From contig JAAYFB010000430.1 in the NCBI GenBank assembly GCA_012728465.1, positions 1 through 9,262 of the forward strand: a DNA stretch of 9,262 bases, in the 5' to 3' direction. The notes beneath the pieces are model-generated. The model did no database searches, was not told the DNA's origin, and saw only the letters and a program-made list of their open reading frames with translations. Each line of letters begins with the position of its first letter. Position 1 is the stretch's first letter. Origin of the DNA: Proteiniphilum sp. (GTDB lineage: Bacteria > Bacteroidota > Bacteroidia > Bacteroidales > Dysgonomonadaceae). Position numbers and translations under genes: made by a program. Below are positions 1 to 6,746 of this stretch, one piece after another.

Positions 1-1
1 G

Positions 2-30
2 CTAAAGGGTGGTGGTGACATCATTCCGTA
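2..30 (+). CDS. Possible 3' end of an upstream gene (partial)
   Basis: In the second forward frame the window opens with about nine codons (LKGGGDIIP) followed by a TAG stop. The other two forward frames stop sooner or hold nothing better. The fragment is too short to name a family. It would lie about 110 bases ahead of the BrkB-family gene on the same strand, so the two could share a transcript. This is only an open frame at the window edge and may be chance. Confidence 0.2.
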
Positions 31-141
31 GATAAATGACAAACACCTTGCGTTTTGGTTAGTCTTGTACAAATTGAAACAGATGCAAGAGTACAGAACC
101 CGGCTTATAGACCTACTACTTTTTTATTAAATAATATTACT

Positions 142-1680
142 ATGACTGATGATAGTAGAAAGAAAAAGCGCATTTATGATGAAGATAAGGAGAAGCCTAA
201 CTTCATACAGCGTATTCAAATGAAGATAAGGGAGTGGATACATTTTCTAACCTATGATATCTGGCGCCTTAATCCTGAAAACTTCTCGGGTAAGAAAAAC
301 TTTTTTCACAATACTCTTAAAGTAATAATGCTCACTGTGCGTGGAGTGCAGGAGCAGGATCTTAGTTCTAGTTCACGTTCGCTTACTTATCGCACCATTT
401 TGTCAATAGTGCCAATGCTTGCTGTAATATTTGCTATTGCACGTGGCTTTGGATTTGAAAATATTGTGCAAAGTCAAATATTTGAGTTTTTTAATAGTGA
501 GGTTGAGGTTTCGGCACCAGTTTCGATGGAGCCTATAGTTACAGATAGCATTTATGGCATAGAGAATGACCTGATCTCTTCATTACCCCCAATGGCTAGT
601 TCAAGCTCTATTCCCAGTTCGGAAGACTTGATAAAAGATACTACTTCATTCACTCTTGAAACATTAATTGATTTTGTAAATAACTCACTTGAACATGCCA
701 AGGGTGGCGTTTTTGCTGGAATAGGTGTGGTGTTATTATTATATACCATCGTGCTTTTGTTTTCTGATATCGAGAATAGCTTCAATAGAATATGGGGTAT
801 AAAGAAAGGCCGTCCCATACAGCGGCGAGTAATTGATTACTTCGCTTTGATGCTGTTGTTGCCAATATTTGTAGTGCTCAATTATAGTATTACTGTCATT
901 TTGCAGGCTTCAACAGACTCACTTGATCAGTTTACTCACATTATCACACCTCTTATGGGGCAGTTAATAAATATGCTTCCATTCTTAGTGATGATAATAT
1001 CGATGACGCTATTGTATAAGTTTATGCCCAATTTGAAGGTGAAGTTTATGAGTGCCCTAGCAGGTGGTATAGTAGGGGGTATTGCATTACAGGTGTTTCA
1101 GATTTTCTATCTAGAGGGACAATTATGGATTTCGAAATATAATGCAATATATGGGGCTTTTGCTGCACTTCCTCTTTTGCTTTTGTGGGTGCAATTATCT
1201 TGGTTTATTGTGCTTATAGGTGCGGAAATATCATTTGCAACGCAAAATGTTCAACAATTTTCATTTGACAGAGAAACAAAAAATATAACCCGTAGATATC
1301 GTGACTTCTTCACTATAATTATTTCGTCAGTTATTGTCAAGAGGTTTGCACAAGCTCGCTCTCCACTTACAGCATCACAGTTGTCAATGAAGTGCAAAGT
1401 TCCAATAAAGCTTACTATTGAGATATTAGATGAATTGATAAAACTTGACATGATTTTACCTACACCCAAGCTAGATGATGATCGTGTTATGGCTTATCAG
1501 CCAGCATTCGACGTTAATCAAATGTCAGTAGGAAGTCTTTTAGATTTGCTTGATAGAAATGGGACAGAGGATTTTAATGTTGACGATAAGGGTGAGTTTA
1601 CGCCACATTGGGATGCACTTATGGAATCAAGAATGAGCTCGTATGAGAAGTCTAAAGATGTAATGCTGATGGATTTATAG
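142..1680 (+). CDS. YihY/BrkB-family inner-membrane protein with winged-helix-like tail
   Basis: A 512-residue polytopic protein of the YihY/BrkB family (once mis-named RNase BN). The family's molecular role is unsettled. A basic cytoplasmic N-terminus precedes the family core. Six hydrophobic segments are visible at about residues 86-104, 190-207, 233-255, 268-291, 303-324 and 336-366. Family-typical stretches include LTYRTILSIVPMLAVIFAIA near TM1, the NSFNRIW element (212-218) and SKYNAIYGAFAALPLLLLW (331-349). Residues about 388-512 are soluble and helical and resemble the winged-helix C-terminal domain found in many long homologues. Residues about 118-172, between TM1 and TM2, are an acidic, Ser/Pro-rich segment that Bacteroides homologues I recall do not have. 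I chose ATG 142. An in-frame TTG at 55 would add 29 residues, but that extension does not look like a family N-terminus and follows an in-frame stop at 37-39. Family call sure, function unknown. Confidence 0.9.
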   Translation: MTDDSRKKKRIYDEDKEKPNFIQRIQMKIREWIHFLTYDIWRLNPENFSGKKNFFHNTLKVIMLTVRGVQEQDLSSSSRSLTYRTILSIVPMLAVIFAIARGFGFENIVQSQIFEFFNSEVEVSAPVSMEPIVTDSIYGIENDLISSLPPMASSSSIPSSEDLIKDTTSFTLETLIDFVNNSLEHAKGGVFAGIGVVLLLYTIVLLFSDIENSFNRIWGIKKGRPIQRRVIDYFALMLLLPIFVVLNYSITVILQASTDSLDQFTHIITPLMGQLINMLPFLVMIISMTLLYKFMPNLKVKFMSALAGGIVGGIALQVFQIFYLEGQLWISKYNAIYGAFAALPLLLLWVQLSWFIVLIGAEISFATQNVQQFSFDRETKNITRRYRDFFTIIISSVIVKRFAQARSPLTASQLSMKCKVPIKLTIEILDELIKLDMILPTPKLDDDRVMAYQPAFDVNQMSVGSLLDLLDRNGTEDFNVDDKGEFTPHWDALMESRMSSYEKSKDVMLMDL

Positions 1681-1681
1681 T

Positions 1682-1715
1682 TAGATGTTAGCAAATAGAT
1701 AACAGCCAACATTTA
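1682..1715. terminator. Imperfect hairpin between converging genes
   Basis: The 37-base gap between two convergent stop codons contains 11-base inverted arms (1682-1692 and 1705-1715) around a 12-base loop. Read as forward-strand RNA the stem has one G-U pair and one A-C mismatch; on the reverse strand these swap roles. The right arm leads into T-rich sequence on the forward strand. Position and shape suggest a shared, bidirectional terminator. The T-tract is poor, so this is a candidate only. Confidence 0.45.
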
Positions 1716-1717
1716 TT

Positions 1718-2434
1718 TCAGTAGCTTTTCACCAGATCTAGCTCCTTTGTGCTATAATGTCTTGCTATGGTTCCTAGACTTCTAGAGTCTGTGCCACACA
1801 TCTTGTCTAATAAACTCCAAAACCTATCACTGTGGTTCATCTCGATGGTGTGAGCCAATTCGTGTAGTATAACGTAGTCTATAAGTTGCTCTGGTAGCAT
1901 CATGAGATAGTAGGATAGGTTTATACATTTTTTACTTGAGCAGCTTCCCCATCGTCCTTTACTGCTACTTATTTTTATGCCGTTTACTTCTAATTTGAAA
2001 TGAGTAAAGTGATGTATTGTTTTAGAAATTAAGAATTTATGTGCTTCTTTATATAGAACATTATTAATAAGGTAGTTTATATTTTTTTGAACAGTTGGTT
2101 TGAGCATATCTTTTTTAGATGATACATATATTATTGTATCTTCTCCGTAAGTTAGACATTTGTATGGCTCCGATTGATCTATTACCTGAATTTTTATTTT
2201 AGTTGTAGCAGTATCTATAACAGTTCCATCCTCAATAAGCATAACAGCTTGACTTCTATTTAGCTTTAGCAATTGAGGTCGCATTTCATCAATAATCTTA
2301 GTTATTTGTTCAGCGTTTATTCCCGAAGGAAAAGTTATTACGAATTGTCCATTTTGAAACCTAGCTATTACTTTTTTTGCTCTAGCGTTGTATCGTGTAG
2401 TTATTAATCCCAGCTCTTTATCTTGAAATTGCAT
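1718..2434 (-). CDS. YgjP-like (DUF45/M48-type) zinc metallopeptidase
   Basis: A 238-residue predicted cytoplasmic metallopeptidase of the YgjP-like family (Pfam YgjP-like/DUF45, often annotated 'M48 family' or 'SprT-like'). The hallmark block runs from RWGSCSSKK (161-169) through the helix YVILHELAH to NHSDRFW (200-206). His191 and His195 of HELAH plus His201 are the likely zinc ligands, with Glu192 as catalytic base. The N-terminal ~150 residues are the family's usual variable beta-rich region, including the early NARAKKVIARF element. There is no signal peptide or membrane segment. Substrate and biological role are not known to me. The frame is open to a TTG at 2467, but a promoter-like -7 box covers that codon, so the ATG at 2434 is the better start; it sits just before the conserved N-terminal strand. 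It is divergent from the U32 gene and convergent with the BrkB gene, so probably monocistronic. Confidence 0.88.
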   Translation of the reverse strand: MQFQDKELGLITTRYNARAKKVIARFQNGQFVITFPSGINAEQITKIIDEMRPQLLKLNRSQAVMLIEDGTVIDTATTKIKIQVIDQSEPYKCLTYGEDTIIYVSSKKDMLKPTVQKNINYLINNVLYKEAHKFLISKTIHHFTHFKLEVNGIKISSSKGRWGSCSSKKCINLSYYLMMLPEQLIDYVILHELAHTIEMNHSDRFWSLLDKMCGTDSRSLGTIARHYSTKELDLVKSY

Positions 2435-2464
2435 TACTTTTTGTTGTGCTAATATTTGTGAGTG

Positions 2465-2495
2465 CAAAATAAGTGAAAGAATACTAGAAAAGCAA
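2465..2495 (-). promoter_or_regulatory. Candidate Bacteroidota promoter for the YgjP-like gene
   Basis: On the reverse strand TTG (2493-2495) is followed after exactly 20 bases by TTATTTTG (2465-2472), one mismatch from the Bacteroidota -7 consensus TAnnTTTG. Transcription would begin near 2459, giving a leader of about 25 bases to the ATG at 2434. This placement puts the alternative TTG start codon inside the -7 box and so argues against it. Inferred from consensus only. Confidence 0.45.
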
Positions 2496-2547
2496 TGTAT
2501 TTATAATCAAATAATGGAAATGATGGATATCATGAGTTAAATCAATA

Positions 2548-2577
2548 TTGAATAACTAGCCAATTTCCTTACCTTTG
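2548..2577 (+). promoter_or_regulatory. Consensus Bacteroidota -33/-7 promoter for the U32 gene
   Basis: TTG (2548-2550), a 19-base spacer, then TACCTTTG (2570-2577), an exact match to TAnnTTTG. This is the layout described for the Bacteroidota primary sigma factor. Transcription should start near 2583, leaving only about 15 bases before the ATG at 2598, with no Shine-Dalgarno sequence. It is the best promoter match in the window. Confidence 0.75.
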
Positions 2578-2597
2578 TTGTCAATTTTAAAATAGGT

Positions 2598-4460
2598 ATG
2601 CAAACTATAGAACTACTCTCACCAGCTAAAAATTTGGAAACTGGCATAGCAGCTATCAATCATGGTGCTGATGCTGTATATATTGGTGCTCCAATGTTTA
2701 GTGCACGCGCAGCTGCTGGAAATAGTCTTCAAGATATTGAAGAACTAGCTAGGTATGCACATAAATATCGCAGCAAGGTGCTGGTGGCTTTAAATACTAT
2801 ACTTACTGATGAACAGTTGCCTGTCGCCGAAAAGCTGATTAAACAAATATATGAAGCGGGTGCAGATGCTCTCATTGTTCAAGATATGGGAGTGTTGATG
2901 CTAGATATTCCTCCAATTGCATTGCATGCTAGCACACAAACGGATAACAGAACGGTAGAGAAGGTTAAGTTTTTGCAAGATGCAGGTTTCTCAAGAGTTG
3001 TTTTAGCTCGTGAGCTAACGCTGAAGCAGGTGAAAAGAATAAAGCAACAAACTGATGTGGAGCTTGAGTACTTTATTCATGGTGCATTGTGTGTTAGCTA
3101 TAGTGGACAGTGCTACATAAGCCAAGCTATGACTGGCAGAAGTGCCAATCGTGGTGAGTGTGCACAATATTGCAGATTGCCATACACTCTTACAGATGCT
3201 AGCGGAAAGGAGTTGGTCAGAAATAAACATCTTCTTTCATTAAAAGATTTAGATATGTCGGAGCATCTCGAGGATATTATGAATGCTGGTGTGTCAACTT
3301 TTAAGATAGAGGGAAGACTCAAGAGCATAGATTATGTGAAAAATATAACATCTCTATATCGCCAGAAGATAGATGCGATTCTAGAAGGTAGGCCTGATGT
3401 TAAGAGATCATCGTTAGGTAATACAAAGATATTCTTTACACCAAATCCCGAAAAATCATTCCGTAGAAATGCTACTGATTATTTTATTGGTGGCAGAAAA
3501 TGGAATGTAAAGCAAGAGGATAGGGGAGAGGACTTTGGTTTATCACAATTGGACACTCCTAAGTCATTGGGCGAAAAGTTGGGTAAACTTGTTGGTGCTA
3601 GTCGTAATTACATAGATATTGCTACTGCAATTGACATAAACAATGGAGATGGATTGTGCTTTGTTGACGCATCTGGTCAGCTGACAGGATTTAGAGTGAA
3701 TAGTGCAGACAGGCTTAATGATTTTAGAGTGAGAGTGTATCCTGCTGATAAAGTTAACTTTGCAAAAGATGCAGTAGTATATCGTAACCAAGACCATGAG
3801 TTTAATAAAACACTTGCTGGTAAAACATCCGAACGTAAGATACCCATTGATATTCAGTTTGCTGAGATAGATGCAGGATTCTCAATTACTATGACTGACG
3901 ATGAGGGAATATCTGTAAGTTTATCATTTGATGCTGATAAGCAACCAGCAAAAAATAGCGAGGTAGCACAAAGAAATATAGTTAATCAACTGTCGAAACT
4001 AGGAAATACAATTTATGAGGCGACTGGGGTGGAGGTATCTACTAGGAGTGATTGGTTTATACCCTCTTCGCAGCTTAATGATTGGCGACGAATAGTGATA
4101 GAAAAGCTAGATGAAATTAGAGAGAAAGAGTATAAACGTCCACATAGAAGGGAGCAGAAAGAAGGTCTCAAATTCCCAGAAACACATTTGTCATACTTAG
4201 GTAATGTGATAAATGCTAAAGCTGAAGCTTTCTATAAGCAGTTTGGTGTAGAGGAGGTGTTGCCCGGTTTTGAGGCAAAAGCTGGTCAAGATGTTCCATT
4301 GATGTATTGTAAGTATTGCATCAAGCATGCTATGGGTTGGTGTCCTCGTGAGGGACATGAAGCACATTTCGAAGAGCCATTGTTTATTCAGCACAAGGAT
4401 GAAAAGTTTAAGCTCGAATTTGATTGTAAAAAGTGTGAGATGCTAGTTCATAAAGCATAA
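2598..4460 (+). CDS. Long U32-family protein (RlhA-like; annotated as U32 peptidase)
   Basis: A 620-residue cytoplasmic protein. Residues 1-270 form the U32 domain, with the family signature EYFIHGALCVSYSGQCYIS (157-175) and cysteines 165, 172, 188 and 192. Cysteines in this region bind a [4Fe-4S] cluster in the U32 proteins UbiU/UbiV. A middle region, about 395-510, matches the position of the DUF3656 domain. The C-terminus carries a second cysteine group (CKYC 571-574, Cys582 in GWCP, and CKKC 610-613). This long architecture is that of Escherichia coli RlhA (YdcP), needed for 5-hydroxycytidine at 23S rRNA C2501; shorter relatives (TrhP) act in tRNA U34 hydroxylation. Although named 'peptidases', these members work in RNA modification, so that role is the more likely one here. 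The exact RNA target is inference. The ATG at 2598 gives the family's typical N-terminus (ELLSPAKNLETG) close behind a consensus promoter. Complete, no defects seen. Confidence 0.9.
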   Translation: MQTIELLSPAKNLETGIAAINHGADAVYIGAPMFSARAAAGNSLQDIEELARYAHKYRSKVLVALNTILTDEQLPVAEKLIKQIYEAGADALIVQDMGVLMLDIPPIALHASTQTDNRTVEKVKFLQDAGFSRVVLARELTLKQVKRIKQQTDVELEYFIHGALCVSYSGQCYISQAMTGRSANRGECAQYCRLPYTLTDASGKELVRNKHLLSLKDLDMSEHLEDIMNAGVSTFKIEGRLKSIDYVKNITSLYRQKIDAILEGRPDVKRSSLGNTKIFFTPNPEKSFRRNATDYFIGGRKWNVKQEDRGEDFGLSQLDTPKSLGEKLGKLVGASRNYIDIATAIDINNGDGLCFVDASGQLTGFRVNSADRLNDFRVRVYPADKVNFAKDAVVYRNQDHEFNKTLAGKTSERKIPIDIQFAEIDAGFSITMTDDEGISVSLSFDADKQPAKNSEVAQRNIVNQLSKLGNTIYEATGVEVSTRSDWFIPSSQLNDWRRIVIEKLDEIREKEYKRPHRREQKEGLKFPETHLSYLGNVINAKAEAFYKQFGVEEVLPGFEAKAGQDVPLMYCKYCIKHAMGWCPREGHEAHFEEPLFIQHKDEKFKLEFDCKKCEMLVHKA

Positions 4461-4483
4461 AATATTATTTTGTTATATTCATG

Positions 4484-4510
4484 CATGGTATAACTAATAT
4501 TAGTGCCATG
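4484..4510. repeat. Imperfect palindrome downstream of the U32 gene (possible terminator)
   Basis: A perfect 12-bp palindrome, ACTAATATTAGT (4493-4504), is flanked by a second inverted pair, CATGG (4484-4488) and CCATG (4506-4510), with an uneven inner bulge. It starts 24 bases after the U32 stop. It could fold as a terminator hairpin, but no T-run follows, so a protein-binding palindrome is also possible. Confidence 0.4.
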
Positions 4511-4564
4511 AGTATAAAATCAACTCAACATATATCTAAAATCATCCTAACTTCTACATATTTC

Positions 4565-4585
4565 CTATTTATTGGTGATAAATAG
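4565..4585. repeat. Perfect 8-bp inverted repeat with 5-base loop upstream of serA
   Basis: CTATTTAT (4565-4572) and ATAAATAG (4578-4585) are exact inverted copies separated by TGGTG. The arms contain only two G/C pairs in total, so an RNA hairpin would be weak. A dyad operator for a regulator is a reasonable alternative. It lies about 30 bases ahead of the proposed serA -33 element. No regulator can be named. Confidence 0.4.
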
Positions 4586-4613
4586 TAATTAATTTGCTTT
4601 TTAAGATATCAAA

Positions 4614-4645
4614 TTGTGAGTATATGTTATGTTTTAATATCTTTA
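4614..4645 (+). promoter_or_regulatory. Candidate promoter for serA
   Basis: TTG (4614-4616), a 21-base spacer, then TATCTTTA (4638-4645), one mismatch from TAnnTTTG at the last base. Transcription would start near 4652, giving a leader of about 78 bases that begins almost exactly at the inverted repeat 4652-4696. No closer match was found between here and the serA ATG. Moderate to weak support. Confidence 0.35.
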
Positions 4646-4651
4646 CGGTTT

Positions 4652-4696
4652 AAATAGCTCTATTCTGAAATAAAATGTATTTTGGTGGAGCTATTT
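4652..4696 (+). promoter_or_regulatory. Nested inverted repeat in the presumed serA leader
   Basis: AAATAGCTC (4652-4660) and GAGCTATTT (4688-4696) are perfect 9-base inverted copies around a 27-base interval. That interval holds a smaller inverted pair, AAAAT (4672-4676) and ATTTT (4679-4683). The outer right arm runs into TTTCTG, so the RNA could form a weak intrinsic terminator or a leader structure 33 bases before serA. No riboswitch family or leader peptide is recognised. It could instead be a dyad for a DNA-binding protein. Confidence 0.4.
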
Positions 4697-4729
4697 TCTG
4701 AATATTTAAAATAATACATAACTTCTGAA

Positions 4730-5893
4730 ATGAGCAAATTTAAAATTAAGACTCTGAATGGTATCTCAAGTAATGGTTTGGATAGGTTTGGAGAGAATTA
4801 TGATGTTGATAGTCAAATGAACAATCCAGATGCTATCGTTTTGAGGAGTGCTTCACTACACGAAATGGAATTTGAGCCCACATTACACAGTATAGCTCGA
4901 GCTGGTGCAGGTGTAAATAATATTCCGATTGATAGATGTACGGAACAGGGTATTGTTGTTTTTAATACTCCTGGTGCAAATGCTAATGCTGTAAAGGAAC
5001 TGGCTGTAGCTTCATTATTATTGTCTTCACGCAAAATAATCGAAGGGGTTAATTGGGTTCGCACTCTGCAAGGCAATGATATTTCGAAGGATGTCGAGAA
5101 AGGCAAATCACAATTTGTGGGTCCCGAAGTAAGGGGTAAAAGACTTGGAGTAATTGGTCTGGGAGCTATTGGTGTGATGGTTGCAAATGCTGCGGTAAAT
5201 ATGGATATGAAAGTTTATGGCTACGATCCGTATATCTCTGTTGAGCATGCTTGGGGATTATCACGTGCTGTTAAGAAGGCTGATGATTTAGATAAGCTAT
5301 TTAGTAAATGTGATTATGTTACCCTTCATATTCCTTTGACGGACAATACTAAAGGCTTTATTAATAAAGAATCTATTGAAAAAATGCCTAAGGGAGTGAG
5401 GATTATTAATCTATCACGTGGCGGATTGGTAAATAATGATGATTTGATAAAGGCGTTGGAATCGGGGCAAGTGAGCACTTATGTAACCGATTTCCCCGAT
5501 GCAAAGCTTATAAATGTGGATGGTGTGATTCCTATTCCTCATCTTGGTGCATCCACTCCCGAGAGTGAAGACAATTGTGCAATAATGGCTGTGCTTCAAA
5601 CTAAAGACTTTTTGGAAAATGGTAATATTAAGAATTCAGTAAATTTTCCCTCTTGCGATTTAGGTATAAGAATGGCAAAGCATAGACTAACTATTGCACA
5701 TCGAAACATACCCAAAATGCTAGGACAAATATCTGGAGTTCTTTCGGAGCAAGGTACTAATATTTCTAATATGATAAATCGTAGCTATGGTGATTATGCC
5801 TACACAATGGTTGACTTAGAAACTGAAATTACTGATGAGAATGTAGATAAAATTAAAAACATTGTTGGTGTGATTAGGGTTAGGGTGTTGTAA
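4730..5893 (+). CDS. serA: D-3-phosphoglycerate dehydrogenase, short ACT-domain form
   Basis: A 387-residue cytoplasmic enzyme of the D-2-hydroxyacid dehydrogenase family. It oxidises 3-phosphoglycerate to 3-phosphohydroxypyruvate with NAD, the first step of serine synthesis. The NAD-binding loop is GLGAIG (143-148), with Asp166 (YGYDPY) at the end of the second strand, typical for NAD preference. Substrate-site residues include Arg230 (NLSRGG) and catalytic His271 (PHLGAST). The glutamate usual in the DVFxxEP motif of this family is absent: the segment reads VTDFPDAK (252-259), a variant I recall from other short SerA proteins. An ACT domain fills 317-387, the usual site of serine feedback control; the protein lacks the extra intervening domain of long SerA. 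I recall serC beside serA in Bacteroides; neither neighbour here is serC. The gene stands alone between a structured leader and a strong terminator. Start ATG 4730 fits the family. Confidence 0.92.
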   Translation: MSKFKIKTLNGISSNGLDRFGENYDVDSQMNNPDAIVLRSASLHEMEFEPTLHSIARAGAGVNNIPIDRCTEQGIVVFNTPGANANAVKELAVASLLLSSRKIIEGVNWVRTLQGNDISKDVEKGKSQFVGPEVRGKRLGVIGLGAIGVMVANAAVNMDMKVYGYDPYISVEHAWGLSRAVKKADDLDKLFSKCDYVTLHIPLTDNTKGFINKESIEKMPKGVRIINLSRGGLVNNDDLIKALESGQVSTYVTDFPDAKLINVDGVIPIPHLGASTPESEDNCAIMAVLQTKDFLENGNIKNSVNFPSCDLGIRMAKHRLTIAHRNIPKMLGQISGVLSEQGTNISNMINRSYGDYAYTMVDLETEITDENVDKIKNIVGVIRVRVL

Positions 5894-5920
5894 GACTATA
5901 ATATTATTTTTAATATTTAT

Positions 5921-5961
5921 ATGGGGGCATAGCATATGTTTTGCTCCCATTGTATTTTTTT
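5921..5961 (+). terminator. Intrinsic terminator after serA
   Basis: ATGGGGGCA (5921-5929) pairs with TGCTCCCAT (5942-5950) with one G-U pair and a 12-base loop. A T-rich tract (5951-5961, with seven T in a row) follows. It starts 27 bases after the serA stop. GC-rich stem plus T-run make this the clearest rho-independent terminator in the window. Confidence 0.8.
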
Positions 5962-6055
5962 ATCTTGAAATAATTGCAATAAGCCGTTTTCTTAATTAAA
6001 CCTCTTCTTAACAAAATTATCATACTACTAAATATAAATTAAAACACATGAGGTC

Positions 6056-6691
6056 ATGAAAAAGCTAATAATAATATTCATACTTTGTTTGCCATTGGTG
6101 CTTGATGTTGGATTATTTGCACAGAATAACGGTAGAGATAGAAGATACCGCAAAGAGGAAGTAAATGTTTCGAAGAATGATAATTTGTTGGGTGGTGGTT
6201 ATGTTAAAGATCACTGGTCGGTTTACTATAATGGTCGTGAGCTAAAGGGAGCATCGGCTTCATCTTTTGTTTATCTAGGTGGAGGGTATGCCAAAGATAG
6301 TTGGACTGTTTTTTATCGTGGCGATAAGTTGAGGGATGCCTCAGCATCATCATTCAGTTATAATGAAGAGGAAGGTTTGGCTAGAGATAGCTGGAGCGTG
6401 TTTAGACGTGGTGAAAAGCTAAAGAATATATCTGCATCGTCATATCAGAATTTAGGTGGAGATTATGCAAAGGACAGTTGGTCAGTATTGTATAAAGGCC
6501 GAAAGATAGATGGTGCTTCATCATCATCTTTCGAAACTATTGGTGGAGGTTATGCCAAAGATAGTTGGAGTGTATATTATAGGGGCAATAAGGTGGATAA
6601 AGCATCGTCTAGTTCATTTATATATTTGGGTGATGGGTATGCTAAAGATAATTGGAGTATGTACTTTCGTGGTAGAAAGCTAAATAGATAA
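6056..6691 (+). CDS. Exported protein of six DKNYY-like repeats
   Basis: A 211-residue protein. Residues 1-23 are a signal peptide (MKK start, a hydrophobic core, end near LFAQ), so it is exported, probably to the periplasm. After a charged linker (24-48) come six tandem repeats of about 29 residues, at 49-77, 78-107, 108-136, 137-165, 166-194 and a shortened last one at 195-211. The consensus is YAKDSWSVYYRGKKL, a short link, then ASSSSF and a Gly-rich turn. This resembles the DKNYY repeat family (D..xVYYxGKKI..A...F), whose function is not known. The repeats look like short beta-hairpin units that could build an elongated or rolled beta structure. There is no catalytic motif, no lipobox at a plausible place and no C-terminal sorting domain. 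Repeat 3 is the most diverged. The gene sits alone between two hairpins; I found no clear promoter. Start ATG 6056 is fixed by the signal peptide. Confidence 0.85.
   Translation: MKKLIIIFILCLPLVLDVGLFAQNNGRDRRYRKEEVNVSKNDNLLGGGYVKDHWSVYYNGRELKGASASSFVYLGGGYAKDSWTVFYRGDKLRDASASSFSYNEEEGLARDSWSVFRRGEKLKNISASSYQNLGGDYAKDSWSVLYKGRKIDGASSSSFETIGGGYAKDSWSVYYRGNKVDKASSSSFIYLGDGYAKDNWSMYFRGRKLNR
6200..6688 (+). repeat. Tandem coding repeat, six units of about 87 bases
   Basis: The units span 6200-6286, 6287-6376 (one codon longer), 6377-6463, 6464-6550, 6551-6637 and 6638-6688 (truncated by the stop codon). Most are diverged at the DNA level, but one segment is nearly identical in two units: 6278-6309 and 6542-6573 share 30 of 32 bases. 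That suggests duplication or gene conversion between units. Confidence 0.85.
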
Positions 6692-6718
6692 GGGCATCAC
6701 GTTATGTAATGCCCTTAT
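6688..6718. terminator. Perfect 10-bp hairpin shared by converging genes
   Basis: ATAAGGGCAT (6688-6697) and ATGCCCTTAT (6709-6718) are perfect inverted copies around an 11-base loop. The left arm includes the TAA stop of the repeat-protein gene, and the folD stop lies 29 bases away on the other strand. Only short T-runs follow on either side. Its place between two convergent stops supports a bidirectional terminator. Confidence 0.65.
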
Positions 6719-6746
6719 TGATTGTTATATATGATTCAGTACTATA

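Noticed and set aside
55..141. TTG-initiated 29-residue extension of the BrkB-family protein
   Set aside because: It has no resemblance to family N-termini, uses a rare start codon, and a well-placed ATG at 142 begins the basic N-terminal region.
2520..2533. ATGAT/ATCAT inverted pair between the divergent metallopeptidase and U32 genes
   Set aside because: Arms of only five AT-rich bases and no link to either promoter's core elements; not distinguishable from chance.
6048..6059. Three-codon open frame (ATG AGG TCA TGA) overlapping the start of the repeat-protein gene
   Set aside because: Translational coupling through so short a frame is possible, but there is no support beyond the overlap, and chance is likely in AT-rich DNA.
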